In this document: piece by piece, positions 23,717 through 35,576 of the stretch
How positions within the stretch are numbered: position 1 is the stretch's first letter
Layout of the letters: the number at the start of each line of letters is the position of its first letter
NCBI GenBank assembly: GCA_033439255.1
Contig: CM065889.1
Coordinates: 372,001 to 436,000 of the forward strand
Reading direction: 5' to 3'
From: Hericium rajendrae
Taxonomy: Eukaryota > Basidiomycota > Agaricomycetes > Russulales > Hericiaceae
DNA: 64,000 bases
Notes under the pieces: model-generated
The model's database searches: none
What the model saw: only the letters and a program-made list of their open reading frames with translations
What the model was told of the DNA's origin: nothing
Position numbers and translations under genes: made by a program

Positions 23717-25782
23717 ATGGCTGCTCCTGCCAATACCCCCGCTCCTCATGGGGACAATACCCCCCACCAGCCTCCTCTTCATTCCGATTCGAACTCTGAA
23801 ACTAACACGCTCGCTGATCCACAAGAGCCGGCCGTTCTTCCCGCCTCCCATAACCGTGCCAATCCCGATCTTAGTTTTCCCTTCGAGACCACCAATTACC
23901 TTGAGGCGGGTATCACTGATGAGTATCGTCAAGTCTCCAAAACTGGAACTGTTCCCCTCGTCGGTGCATTGCAAAGAGCGCCGACAAGACTCGCAAGAGA
24001 TCCTACGCGAGATGTCGAGAAACAAGAGAGGCTGAAGGACGTCCAGCTCGTCGTCTGGAAACCTGACGACCCCGAGGATCCTCGTAATTGGAAACCACTT
24101 TATAAGTGGTGTACGTCCTTTCATTACTTTCATGCTTCTTCGTTGTTAATGTTTCTTTTACTCCAGATCTTACTGCTATTGCCGCTGGGTCTGTTGTTTC
24201 AGTGGCCTTTGGAAGCGCCATCGTTACCGGTGACTTCAAAGATATCGAAAAGGAGTTCGGTGTCAGTGGTGTTGTCGTTGCGCTTAGTGTCTCTCTTATG
24301 GTCGTCGGCTTTGGGTTAGTATCTTTCACAATCTCGTCAGTCGTGCTTATCGTTCTGACTTGTGGTCGTCAGTATTGGACCGCTAGCATGGGCACCGCTT
24401 TCTGAGCTCTATGGTCGCAGAATATTATGGACCATTCCATACTTCCTCTACGTCAGTAAGTATGAGTTTCTGAAAATTTCTCTGTATCCGCATTCTTATC
24501 ACGTTTTCACCAGTCTTCAACATTCCTTGTGCTCTCGCACCAAACATTGGCACATTGCTTGTCTGTCGATTCCTGTGCGGTATTTTCGCTAGCACTCCTC
24601 TTGCCTTGGCTGGTGGAACTATCGCCGACATCTGGGATAACAACGAGCGCGGTTTCGCCATTGCCCTGTTCGCCGCCGCGCCTTACGGTGGGCCTGTGCT
24701 CGCGCCTATCGTTGGTGGCTTCGTCGGCGAGACCATCGGTTGGCGCTGGATGATCTGGGTCAACATGATCTTTGCTGGTGTGACGTATGTTTCATGCTTT
24801 TATTATCTATCAATCGTACTGACGTATGGACCATTCAGGGCCATTTTCATCACTTTCATGCCGGAAACATACGCACCCGTCCTTTTGCGCCGTCGCGCCA
24901 AGAAAATGCGTGAGGAAACTGGCAAAGATAACATCGTGACAGATCAGGAGTTGTTCCCCCGTCCCTTCTCCGATATCCTCATCGAGACGCTCGTTCGTCC
25001 TTTCGTCATGCTCGCCACTGAGCCTATCCTGCTCCTCATGTCGCTCTACATCTCTGTGGTCTACGGTCTGCTCTATGCCTTCTTCTTCTCCTTCCCCGTC
25101 GTCTTTGGCGAAGGATGGGGCTTTAGCGACGGCTTTGTCGGTCTTACGTTCTGCTCGGTACTGGTCGGCGTCGCATTAGCGCTCTTTATCACCCCACAAT
25201 TTGAAAAGAGATACATGCGGCAGGTCATGCTCAAGGGCAAGGCTGATCCTGAGGATCGTCTGCCTGGCATGATGGTCGGCGCTCCATTCGTCCCCCTCGG
25301 TATGTCTTGATTCGTAACTGTCTATCCGATCATTGTCTGACCTTTTTCGCTGCAGCGCTGTTCATCTTCGCCTGGACCTCTCCACCGATTGTCTCGCCCA
25401 CTGGTGGAAAGTGGATTGGACCGTGTCTGTCCGGGGTGCCCTTCGGCTTCGGAATGGTCGTCCTCTACGCCAGCGCAAACGGCTATCTCATCCAGACCTT
25501 CCAGGCGTACGTTGCGTCTGCGCTGGCCGCAAAGACTGTCGTGCGTAGTGGTATGGGTGCTGCGATGCCGCTCTTCATCGTTGCTATGTATCATAATCTT
25601 GGTAACGAATGGGCGGGCACGCTACTCGCATTCTTGGCTGTCGCTATCGTGAGTCTTTCCCGATTAATCTCCGACGCCCCAGTCTGACTTTGAATGTTGT
25701 TGCGCAGACCCCTATACCATACCTTTTCTACTTCTACGGAAAAAGTATCCGTGCGCGTTCGGCGCGTGCTTCAGAAGCATAG
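23717..25782 (+). CDS. MFS drug/polyamine exporter (DHA1, 12 TM)
   Basis: This is a proton-driven plasma-membrane exporter of the fungal DHA1 (Tpo/Flr-like) group. The substrate is unknown. Exons are 23717-24110, 24167-24314, 24373-24455, 24514-24784, 24839-25299, 25356-25648 and 25708-25782, totalling 1725 nt and 574 residues with no break. Introns are 54-59 nt. A hydrophilic N-terminus of about 125 residues ends in DPEDPRNWKPLYKW, the usual lead-in to the first helix. It is followed by AIAAGSVVSVAFGSAI, GPLAWAPLSELYGRR (motif A region), CRFLCGIFASTPLALAGGT, APYGGPVLAPIVGGF-ETIGWRW (antiporter motif C region), FMPETYAPVLLRRRAKKMR in the central loop, and six further hydrophobic segments. ATG 23717 was chosen because it lies after the TATA box. 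An in-frame GTG at 23504 lies upstream of that box. Confidence 0.93.
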
Positions 25783-26644
25783 ACTGGAGCCGCCTTCTCT
25801 TTCATCGTCATTCTTTTCTTTACCTTTGTTCCACGTGCTTTGTCGCCCACGCCCGTCCGTCCTTTCCTCAGTCCATATACAGCATTCCCTCGGCCCAACC
25901 ACGACCGGACGCCCGGACGTCTAGATTATAATTCTTATTCGCCGCACATTCACACATCCTGCCGTCGTATCATACCTTTTCTAGCATCGTCTGCAGTGTT
26001 TCAAAGACACTAGTAATGATTTTTCCATTTTTCCACCTGGGTTCTATGGGTCATGGGTCATGTAGCATAACGTAGACGCTTCGCATCGCAATGACAGGAA
26101 GACAACATGCCATCAGCCAGAAACTGCAGAGGCTGTTAAGTTATTTATCAACGTTTTCTGGGAGTAAGGAAAGTGCTCAGCAGCTGTTGTTCCCACTCGA
26201 CTCGTCCGTCATTGTGTACAAGAGACTGTCACCAGTCTAGTTGTTCCCCTTCAAGCGACTTTCAAATAAGGCAACTCTCGGGACCGCTCTTGACCTGCGC
26301 CTGCATCGACCATTGTGAACTTGTACAAGGACGTGATCATTCGACGCTATTCGACGACGAAGCAAGTATGTGACCGGTGTCAGCAAGCATCCCCTATTAC
26401 ACGTGTTCATGATGCCCATTTAACAGATTTATCTGAGAGCCTCTCGGTCAAGCTTTCATAACGCTCGTAAGAGGAGACCTCACAGTCATGGCACAACGAC
26501 GCCATTGATTGTCAACTCATTGCTGTAGGGCAACATACCCAAATTTGAACTCAGTGGCAGCCTTGACTGTTTGTCACCATTTTATGTAACTTCCTTCGAG
26601 CTCATTGCTGAATTGCAGCAGAACCAACCAACTAAGCGGGTTCA
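25783..26644. other. intergenic: MFS 3' region and MDM12 promoter
   Basis: The first 100-150 bases are pyrimidine-rich and are the likely 3' UTR of the exporter. The remainder is unstructured and holds no gene I can recognise. Confidence 0.5.
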
Positions 26645-27746
26645 ATGTCTATCGACCTCGATTGGCCGAAGCTCGACTCCACCCTCGCAACATCCCTCAT
26701 CGACCTCCTCAACCGCCAGCTCCAGTCCGCACCCCGTCCATCATTCATTGGCCCCGTTCAGATCACATCCTTCGACTTTGGCACCCAGCCGCCCGACATC
26801 GAGCTCGTCGACCTCTGCGACATCCACCGCGATTTCATCGACGACGACGACCTCGAGCCAGATGGCGACGCCGTCAAGGTGACAGAAGGGCCGCCACGCG
26901 ATGACGACGACGATTTCGAGTGGATCTCGCGCCGTGCCGCGCTCGCAGACGACGGCGGGCCCGCATACCACCACCTCCCGCCGCACATCCGCTACGGCCG
27001 CGGGCCCGCCTCCGACATGTTCGCATCCCTGCCCGGCCCCTCCCGCGACTCCTGGGCGGGCCCCATGACGATGAGCATGCCCGGCCTCAGCCCGCGCGCA
27101 TCCTACCCCGCCCCGCCCCAATCGCAGACCCAGTCGCCCTACCCCTCCACGCACCGCACCGCTCCGTCCGCCGCAGACCCGCACTCGCACTCCGCCACGC
27201 GCCACGCGTCCCCGTCCCCCCCGCGCGAGCCCTCCCCGCCGCCCGCGCAGAGCCCCGACATGCAGATCCACCTGCGCGTCAGCTGGCACTCGAACCTGCG
27301 CCTCGCGCTGACAACGTCGCTGCGCATCAACTACCCCTCGCCGATGTTCATGGCGCTGCCGATCCGCCTCGCGGTCACGGGCCTGCTCTTCACGGGCGAG
27401 GTCGCCGTCGCGCACGAGGGCTCGCGCGGGCGCGTGCACCTGTGCGTGCTCGACGACCTGGACCCATATGCGCCGCGCCGCGGCGGGCGGCGCGCTGCGA
27501 CGGGGAGCGGGACGCCGAGCGAGGAGGGCGAGGGCGGGGCGGGCGCGGGCGCCGCGCGCGGACAAGCCGCTGCCGGTGGGGCAGCGCCTGCTGCCGAATA
27601 TCTTCATTGAGAGCGAGCTTGGGCAGGCGGATCGGCATGTGCTGAAGAATGTGGCGAGGGTGGAGAGGTTCATTCAGGATGTGATTCGGAAGACGGTCGA
27701 GGAGGAGCTGGTGTTTCCGAACTTTCATACACTTGTTTTGCAATGA
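26645..27746 (+). CDS. MDM12: Mdm12, ERMES complex subunit
   Basis: Mdm12 is the cytosolic SMP-domain subunit of the ER-mitochondria encounter structure. It binds Mmm1 and Mdm34 and moves phospholipids between the two membranes. The start MSIDLDWPKLDSTLATSLID is typical, followed by FIGPVQITSFDFGTQPPDIEL and CDIHRDF. A Pro/Ser/His-rich insertion covers residues of about 110-205. Then come IHLRVSWHSNLRLALTTSLR, PSPMFMALPIRLAVTGLLFT, and the C-terminal LPNIFIESELGQADRHVLKN and FIQDVIRKTVEEELVFPNFH. It appears to be a single exon. The frame changes in the GC-only linker at about 27520-27560. The 1102-nt length needs one base fewer (or two more) to read through, giving about 366 residues. No GT-AG intron in that linker can explain the change. 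A sequence error is the likely cause. It is convergent with the RING gene. Confidence 0.92.
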
Positions 27747-27925
27747 TAATGGCATATTGAACTCGTCTGTGTCAGCCGGCGGTGCTGACGATGCAATACT
27801 CCAACGTGGAGATCATATGCCGATTCAGGCCATAAATACTAGTGTTCATATGCATCACACACGATGAGTACAGTACATAGTGATTCCACATTTCAAATAA
27901 TTAGTTAGTACATATTACGATGCAT

Positions 27926-30404
27926 TCAGGGAATGTAAATCCTCGAGAAGCCCTCGACGCTAAAATGAAAGATATCAGGATAGGGAACGTGCCAAGTCCG
28001 ATGGAACACTCACGGTTGGCGGCAGCAGGGGCAGGTATGTTTTGAGGCCGCGAAACGAGATGCCAGGTTCTCGCGACAGTCATCGCACAACGCCAGACAT
28101 CTATTGCTCATCAGCAGGGTGGCTGGCGACGACTGAAAAATAATGCTCACCGGCAAGGCCAGCAGATGATTTGCCTCTCTTCTACGGTGCATATCACACA
28201 ATTCCTCCGCCTCTCCGCCGACCCATCGTCAGACTGCTGCTGCTGAACGCTGGCCGCCTTCCGCCGGTCATCCACAAAGTCCTCCCAGTCATGAGGCGAC
28301 TCTTGCCTAACGTCTTGCTGCTGTCCCGACACGAGGCGCTTATACCGTCGACGCGTCAGCGGTGACGCCGACTCATCCGTAAGGTGTGCAAGCAGGAGCG
28401 GAGCAGTGGCGGACGAGCGAGCGGATGCCGACAGATCGGCATAAAGACCCGCAGTGTCGGAGTCGCCCTCTGCTTCAAGGTCTCCAGCATCTTCGGCCTC
28501 CGGCGAGTCCATTCGATCGTCTTCATACTCATCCCCGGCTGGTAGTGGCACTGCATGCGGATCAAAGTCCTCTTCGTCGTCGCTGACAGCCTCGCCGGCA
28601 AGGAACCGCTCGTACACGCCCTGCGTTCCTCTGGCTGCACGCTTCCCTCACGTTGCTGCTGCGTCACGGAAGACGCACCGGGCACCTCAGCGGAGGCGCA
28701 GGCCGGCGATACACCGACTGCCCGCGCACAAAGCGCCACAATGCGCGCGCGCACCCTTCGAAAACCGCGCGAGCTCCGCGCCGAAGTTCTTCAGCTCCTG
28801 CACCCACGCATGGTCAAACCACGGATCGTTATACCGCGACGCGACCTTCACGCTCCGGATCTCGTTCGCGAACCCGTCCCTGCGGCGCCTGCGCCTGCCG
28901 ACGTCCTCCGTCGTGTGCGACACGGACGTCACGCCGCCGCGGCTCATCTGCACCTCGCCGTACGCCGTCGTCGGCTTCGCGTCCGCAAGCGGCACCGGGC
29001 TCACCTCGTTCCCGAGCCCCGCGACGCTCGTCGCCTCGAGGCTCGCGGTGCCGAGCCGCAGGAGCACGATCGAGAAGTCCTCGTCCCACTTTGGCATGAG
29101 CGTCGCGGCGTGCCCGAAGACGGGGCGCGTGACGGCGCCCTCGAGCAGGATCTGCGTGAGCGCGTTCAGGGTGAAGGCGAGAAGCGTGACGAGGATGAGG
29201 AGCGACTCGAAGATGCAGGACATGTAGTTGAGGAGCGGGTACGAGGCGGGGAGAACCAGAGGACGGAGTGGAAATGGATGAGGGTGAGCACGGAGCAAGA
29301 TGGTTGTGGGGACGAGGCGCTGGTTGGACCAGCTTTGTTTTACACCGAGGAGATGGACCATCCAGAGCTGTTCATACAATTTCAGTCAAGATATAAAAGT
29401 AATTATTGTTGCAATTTCAGTCACCTGGAGGAGCGGCATGAGAATGTCACAACAACATGCATGTCGGGGCGCGAAGGAAGCCCCTCCTGTTTCTCCGAAT
29501 GGGTGATGGGCGATGAATAAAGGTGCAACAGAAATGCGTATCCGAACTGACAGAAAGTCAGGATATATGCTGGCCAGAACAAAAATGGAAACAACATACA
29601 AGATTGAATGGTGATGTATTATTCCCGCCGACACCCTCCAGGCCACGCGTGAGCGCTCCTACACAAAGAGCGCTGCATACGGCGCCAAATGTAGACCAGC
29701 ATACGTCCTCCATTTCCTTGCGGGCAGCCCAAGTACCGATGCTTGAAGCCAGTCCCACTGGAAGGACGGGAAGAATCCGGAGGTTTGCAGTAGGATGACG
29801 AACCATAGTGCAAGTGCTTTGGAGAGGAGGTATAGGGTCGGCACACGGAATAGCGTCCGAGCAAATGTCGAGGAGAGATCTATGGGGAAGAGATATGCGT
29901 AGATGGATCGTGTGAAGGAGAGACGGGATCGGTAGCCATGGGCTCCATCAAATCGCAGACGGTAGGTGAGAGGCTGGCGGGACGGCGCCACGATATGCTG
30001 GATGCGATTCAGGAGGAGTGCCTAGACCACAATCGTTGAAGATGAGAAGACAACATGGGGCAAGCTCTACTCACCATCGCAAACAGAGCGATAGCATAGC
30101 CCGATGCAAAGAACGCCCATGGCCCCGGCATGGGGGTCAAGCCAGGAGGCGGCGGTGGACGATCCGGGCGTATTCTCCGCATGAGCGAGCCGTCGCCCAC
30201 GTTTCCCGTCGCACCAGCGCCCATGCGCCCACCTACGTCCGGGTCGAGCAAGGCGTCGAGCTTGCGCATCCTTGCCAGGATGCGAGACGGGAGCTGCATG
30301 AGCGAGCCGAGGTTCACGCTGAAGGAGATATTAAATGACAAGGCTGCGTCTTCGGTGGAGTTGATCACAGAGGCCGCTGATGGCGGCGGCGTCGACACGC
30401 TCAT
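27926..30404 (-). CDS. Asi1/Asi3-like multi-pass membrane RING ubiquitin ligase
   Basis: The N-terminus starts MSVSTPPPSAAS and includes ISFSVNLGSLMQLPSRILAR. Several membrane helices follow (WAFFASGYAIALFAM, LYLLSKALALWFVILLQT, MSCIFESLLILVTLLAFTLN). Then there is a conserved cytosolic block, FGHAATLMPKWDEDFSIVLL-RLGTASLEATSVAGLG, and an acidic linker (EAVSDDEEDFDP). The C-terminal RING is CVICTVEERQIICWPCRC, ALCDDC, HTCPCC, ending RQPVEGFSRIYIP. Solid introns are 30022-30074, 28101-28150 and 27960-28013, and others lie at about 29410-29560. The RING type and helix layout resemble yeast Asi1/Asi3, which act in inner-nuclear-membrane protein degradation. The orthology is inferred. Several single-base breaks occur (about 29743, 29445, 29280, 28745 and 28640), so the middle of the model is approximate. 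Confidence 0.75.
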
Positions 30405-30609
30405 GATTACCGACGACTTATTGGACGAGCATGAAAGGCAGAGACGTTGGAGGCGGTGGTGGTGGGAGGAGTGGTGAAAGGGGATGTCGCACTGGAAACC
30501 CGGCGCGTGACGCTTAGCGACGGGCTCGGCAAGCCGAAACGCGTCCGCCACGGCGCGTCCACCATCGTCCTCGTCGTTCTCCCCACCGCTCTCATGCTCG
30601 CCATCGTTC

Positions 30610-32383
30610 GTGGACGATGCCCGCATATATGTAGCATCGTTGCTCGCTCGGGGCGCATTTCATTTCAACGCGTACCGGCGAGGAAATGTCGCGACATCAA
30701 CTCTCCATCCCAGCATCCAGGGCTTTGCGTCATCCCTGGCACAAACCCAGCCATGTTTCTCCGTTTCGTCGGACAAAGTCCGCCTGCTCTTCGAGCCTCA
30801 TGACTTTTATAATACATTGCTAGTAAGTCACCGAGATGTTCGAGGTCATACATTGCTTGATAATGAGTGCAGGACATGATTCGCCGGGCACAGCGGCGGA
30901 TATTTATTCGTCACTATACATTGGCTCCTCTGAAAACGAACTGGTCAGATTGCCAGGCTTTCAAAATTAATCCCCTGTTGCTCACGCCAGTCGAAATCAG
31001 ATAGATAGTCTGCGCAATGCGCTGGCGAGTAATCCACACTTAGAAGTATACATACAGCTCGACCTTAATCGTTCAACTCGCCCGGGACCTTCCTCAGCAG
31101 CGCGTATCCTCTCGCCACTCTTGACTGACTTTCCAGAACGCGTCCATATTTCTCTCTTCCGCAGTCCAAAGCTGAAAGGGCTTATGGCCCGCTTGGTCCC
31201 ACCACGATTTAACGAAGGATGGGGAACATGGCATGCAAAGATCTATGGTGCTGACGATGAAGTTATGATCAGCGGGTGAGTGAGTGTCTGTTTGAAATAC
31301 AATTTCTTGAAGATGTGCTTATCCTTGATTTTGCGAAGGGCGAACCTGAGCCAGTCGTATTTCACAAATCGACAGGACCGTTATATCCATTTCTCTGCAT
31401 CTGACATGGCAGAGTATTGCATGTCCTTCATCTCCGCAACGTCATCTTTCTCCTACCGCCTTCTTCCGCCATCTGCCTCATCTGACGCACCAACATTACA
31501 CTGGCCCCATCCGACAGTCCACCCACACCACATTGAACGCACTGCTGGCTCAGTATTGAGCCAGCTTCAGGAGTCGTACCGCGCCAAGTCCGATCGCACT
31601 ACGTCAAACGCGACGGGACGAGATGAGGTTTTGGTCTTCCCCGTCATACAGGGCGGACAGTTCGGCATACGTGAGGAAGAGCACTGTCTGCGCCTCCTCT
31701 TTGAGGAGCTATCCAAATACTACGCGTCTGCGCAACCACCACGCGGTGCGGGCCCACTCATCGACCTAACGAGCGGGTACTTTGGGCTATACAAACCCTA
31801 CCAAGAGCTCGTTCTGCGCTCGCCGGCGAGCACCCGGATTATATGCGCGAGTCCAAGGTGCGCATCTTCTTTTATTTAATGTGGATATTGGCTGACCGCT
31901 CTTGAGGCCAGGCTAACGGGTTCTATGGCTCGCGCGGCATATCAGGGCGCATACCTGAGGCGTATACCCTTCTCGAACAGCGCTTTATGAGGGCCGTAAA
32001 GGCCGCTGGTCGTGCTGACGAGGTCATGCTCAGGGAGTGGCAAAAGGGTGGCTGGACGTATCATTCAAAAGGTACTTTACCCGCTGATTTCGGCCATGCA
32101 GCTCTGAATTGCCATTTACCCTGCTTTAGGAATCTGGCTCTCGCCGTTGCCGACTGAGCCACCGGTTATGACGCTGTTTGGCTCGACGAATCTCAATTCG
32201 CGATCGTCCCACCTCGACACCGAGCTGTCCTTCGTCATGGCCACCTCATCGATGGCGTTGCGCGAGAAGCTTGGGGAGGAGGTGCGAAGGCTGAATAAAT
32301 TCGCGGTGCCGTGGCAGGGCGAGCAGCGTCCTGTGCGAATAGGCACTAAAGGTTTAGTGAGCCTCGTCGGCGGCATGCTGTAA
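30610..32383 (+). CDS. PGS1: CDP-diacylglycerol-glycerol-3-phosphate 3-phosphatidyltransferase
   Basis: Pgs1 makes phosphatidylglycerophosphate in the mitochondrial inner membrane, the committed step to phosphatidylglycerol and cardiolipin. It belongs to the phospholipase D superfamily and carries two HxK motifs. The first is WHAKIYGADDEVMISG-ANLSQSYFTNRQDRY. The second is WTYHSKGIWLSPLPTEPP followed by TLFGSTNLNSRSSHLDTELS. Other blocks are FASSLAQTQPCFSVSSDKVR, FEPHDFYNTLL-DMIRRAQRRIF, YIGSSENEL-IDSLRNALASNPHLEVYIQ, and PKANGFYGSRGISGRIPEAYTLLEQR. Introns are 30823-30872, 30944-31000, 31276-31338, 31858-31911 and 32072-32129. The start is unresolved. The frame is open from about 30610, but no ATG precedes the conserved part, so a short upstream exon or lost base is likely. 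One base is missing near 30907-30908 and another near 31855. The gene is head-to-head with the RING gene. Confidence 0.9.
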
Positions 32384-32720
32384 CAGCATTTGTTGCTCCA
32401 CCGTCCGGCAGATGCGCGCGCTGTCACGACAGACCGCATCATCCGTGCGGGCCCGACGGAGTAGCAGATATCTCATGGATGCGCTGCTGACATATCGATA
32501 TCACATCTCCCAATATACACCACGGCTACGGCCGTCCTTCGATACCCATGGACGACACAAGGGGCAAGCTGAAGGTAAGATTGTGTGACTGTATAAGAGT
32601 TTCGAAGCGCTCGAAGCATCTATTGTCGATATTGGATTGCTCACAACTCAATGGCATCTGGGATATCAAGCGTCACTTTAGCTCTAGTACGAGGCTACGA
32701 TTGGACAGTGCAAGTCTAGT

Positions 32721-33677
32721 CTATTGTTTCGCAGCATCATGGGGCGCCGAAGCAATTTCCTCCGTGGTGCTCGCCTGCAGCTTGTTGTCCCTGCCCGCAG
32801 CCTTGGGTTTCTGAGTCATCGGCGGCGGCAGGACGTATTCGAACTTTCTCGAGTCGAGGGTGAAGGTCACCGGGCCCTGCAGCGCGTCGACACGAGAAAA
32901 TGCGTCAACATCCAGGATCGGAGTTGCGAACACGTCGAAGGGCATACCTCATTCGTCAGCGTGACGTTCATCATCGCACCGAACTTCCCATCTGCAGAGC
33001 GTGGTCAGACGTTCTGTACAGCGAGTGAAGTGAATGGGTGGCGGACCTTTGATCCTATCTGGGACGTAGGCCCGCCGCATCTGGTCAAAAACGATGCGTA
33101 CATTTCACGCGATGGCTCGCTGGCCTGTGGAATGGACGAATGTCAGAGACCCGCATGGTATATATAGAGACGAAAGCGGCCGTGACACAGACCATGGCGC
33201 GGTGGAAGTCGGGCTTATTGCCCTTGACGGTGTTTGCCATAAGGGTAAACTGCGAGACACACAGGACCTCGCCGCCGACGTCCTTGACGCTGGCCTTCCA
33301 CATGCTCCCAGACGCGTCGTCGAAGACGCGCAGCGCGAGACTGGCGGGACGATGATCAGTCATTCGAGAAGCGGGCGGAGTGGCTGCGGTGCGAGACACA
33401 CATCTTTTTGGTCAGGACGTCGATGTCGGAGGCAGTATCATCTGTGCTAGCATCCATTCAGCCGACATGTTCTCCCGCTGAGTGAATAGGAAGGGGGATT
33501 TTGACGGGTGATAGACCTGTTCCAATGCCCACGAGAACCATGAGGCCGCGCGATATCTGGGAAATGACTTCATTGTTGACTGGAAGGAGCAAAGTGAGTC
33601 CTATGGGAAGATAAGGTTTTAGAGAGAGCTGTACCGGAGACAGAAGCTGAAAGGACACGCTGGACGACTGCCCGCAT
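32721..33677 (-). CDS. DTD1: D-aminoacyl-tRNA deacylase (DTD)
   Basis: This enzyme hydrolyses D-amino acids (and glycine) mischarged on tRNA, a translation proofreading step. Exons are 33677-33635, 33579-33517, 33441-33402, 33340-33193, 33124-33047, 32991-32948 and 32876-32721. Signatures are [36 protein letters not shown], the catalytic-site block [14 protein letters not shown] (SQFT motif), [11 protein letters not shown], and the cross-subunit block [16 protein letters not shown] (normally GxxMxVxxxNDGPVT). The exons sum to 572 nt. One T is missing in a run of five (33087-33091 on the plus strand), and restoring it gives 573 nt, 190 residues and a continuous family match. Introns are 55, 75, 61, 68, 55 and 71 nt. 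A Gln/Ala/Lys-rich tail of about 25 residues extends beyond the core. Confidence 0.93.
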
Positions 33678-33799
33678 TGCTGTGATGGAGTCGATATTCA
33701 AGTCGCGTTTCTCCCATGTGGCGTCCACGTGCGCCATTCTTACTTCCCTCTTCGGGCCACGCCTGCTTCTCTTCCCCACCCACCCCCACCACGCATACA
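33678..33799. promoter_or_regulatory. 122-bp divergent promoter, DTD1/cyclophilin
   Basis: The two start codons face away from each other with only 122 bp between them, so the genes must share most promoter DNA. The right half is pyrimidine-rich (TTCTCTTCCCCACCCACCCC) just before the cyclophilin ATG. No TATA box is evident. Confidence 0.6.
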
Positions 33800-34552
33800 A
33801 TGACTTCGGTCGTGCTCGAGACCAGTCTCGGCGACATACAGTTAGAATTGTACTGGGATCATGCCCCTCGTGTACGTATACCCCTTCTATCCTTGGCGCG
33901 CACCGCTAATTCCCGAATTACAGACCTGCCAGAACTTCGCGGAACTGGCGAAACGGGGCTACTACAACGGTGTGATATTCCACCGCATCGTCGCCGTACG
34001 TGCTTCTCAATGTTGCTCAACGCCAAGTGGATTGACCCACCGACGCGTATATCAGGACTTCATGGTGCAGGGCGGCGACCCGACGGGAACTGGCAGAGGC
34101 GGCACGAGCATCTACGGACAAAAATTGTGCATCACATTCTCACTCGCGTCGTCTTTATACCACCTGACCCGCGCATTCCAGCGAAGACGAGATCCACCCG
34201 GAGCTGAGATTCACGGGCGCGGGCATCCTCGCCATGGCCAACTCCGGACCCAACACCAACGGTAGCGTCGTCCCCCGCCCCCGTCCCGCAGACCGCTGCT
34301 CACGCGCCGCGTCCCAGGATCGCAGTTCTTCATGACACTGGCCCCGACGCCGTACTTGGACAACAAGCACACCATCTTCGGGCGCGTGAGTTCGGGCATG
34401 CGCGTCCTGCAGCGCCTGGGAGCCGTCGCCGTCGACGCGCAGGACCGGTGCGTCTCGCCTTTCACTCGCCTTCGCAGGGGAATCGTCGGCTGATCGTCTG
34501 CGCGTGCAGCCCACGTGAGGACGTCAAGATTCACAAGGCGCGCACGGTCTGA
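33800..34552 (+). CDS. cyclophilin, PPIL1-type peptidyl-prolyl isomerase
   Basis: This is a single-domain cyclophilin that catalyses cis-trans isomerisation at proline. The PPIL1 type is associated with spliceosomes. Exons are 33800-33871, 33924-33995, 34056-34126, 34182-34261, 34318-34447 and 34510-34552, totalling 468 nt and 155 residues with no break. Active-site and family residues are visible: [40 protein letters not shown] (catalytic Arg and the FMVQGGDP motif), [56 protein letters not shown]. The tail is [11 protein letters not shown]. The length and KYGxFEDE-like insertion fit the Ppil1/Cyp-1 group rather than classic CypA. Confidence 0.95.
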
Positions 34553-35576
34553 CGTCTGCCGCCACGCACGCTCGGGCAGGGCATCCGTTCACAGTATTCA
34601 CAATGCGTGGCTGCCCGCGGCCCAGGCGCGCCCCCTCGTATTGAGTACATGCCTTCCATAGCACATCGCGAGCCGCGCAGTCCCACCTCGTCTGGCCATC
34701 TGACGTGCGTGCGCCATTGGCACCGAGCGGCTGCCCACGTATGGCCCGCGGCACCTGTGTTTCCACCCCTTGCTGTACGCAATGGCACGCCTCCCGTCTC
34801 CTGTCTGCCGTCTGCCGTTCCATTCCGCGCCCCCGTGCCCCGCGCGTGCTCCCAACGTGGGTACGCGCCCGAAAGCGTGCCGCCGCAAAATAGACGCGTG
34901 GAGCGCTGGGACCGTCGGTCCAGACAGAGTTCAGGCCCGCGCCAGCCGTCCGTCCAAACTCCCCTACTTCGACGCTGGGGATCTTTCCCAGATCTTCTCG
35001 GCGCGCGAGTGCGAGCGCGCTATAATTACGTGATATTGAATGCGAGCGCATCGGTCGTTTGGCTTTTCGCCGAGATCAAGGCGGACCTGCATTGTGACCT
35101 TCGCGCAGCCTTCGAAACCGAAGGAAACAGGCTCAACGGTTCTCCAGATCGTCCACGAGTCTGATGAAAGCCTAGCTCGCTTTCTTTCCTTGAATGGCCC
35201 CGAGGCCCTGTATGGATGATTCTACCCTTCTATTATAAGATCTGAACAGATCAGCGACAATACACAGAATCCGTGAAGACGAGCCTGATATGAATGTACA
35301 TAATAAGAAAGATGTACTGTGTATGCTACGACAAAATGGACAACAGTTCCATAGACAGAGTCCACATCACAATCACCAGCAGACAATGATACACACAAAC
35401 AAGCCCCAATGGCATCGTACCAATGGTATCGTAGACCATGAACAGACGCTTCGGGGCGGAGGAAATGACAATGTCATGCCCGGAAGGAATAGACGACGAT
35501 TACCGTCTACGGCTGCCTGCAGGCTTGAGACGCGGTCGTGTTGGTGTTTCGTCGTTTGTGGGCAGTGACCTGAGCC
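34553..35576. other. convergent intergenic region, no recognised gene
   Basis: This is the space between the 3' ends of the cyclophilin and CDC4-like genes. The GC-rich part 34560-35160 has overlapping open frames on both strands without domains. From 35170 onward it is AT-richer, as expected for 3' UTR. Confidence 0.5.
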
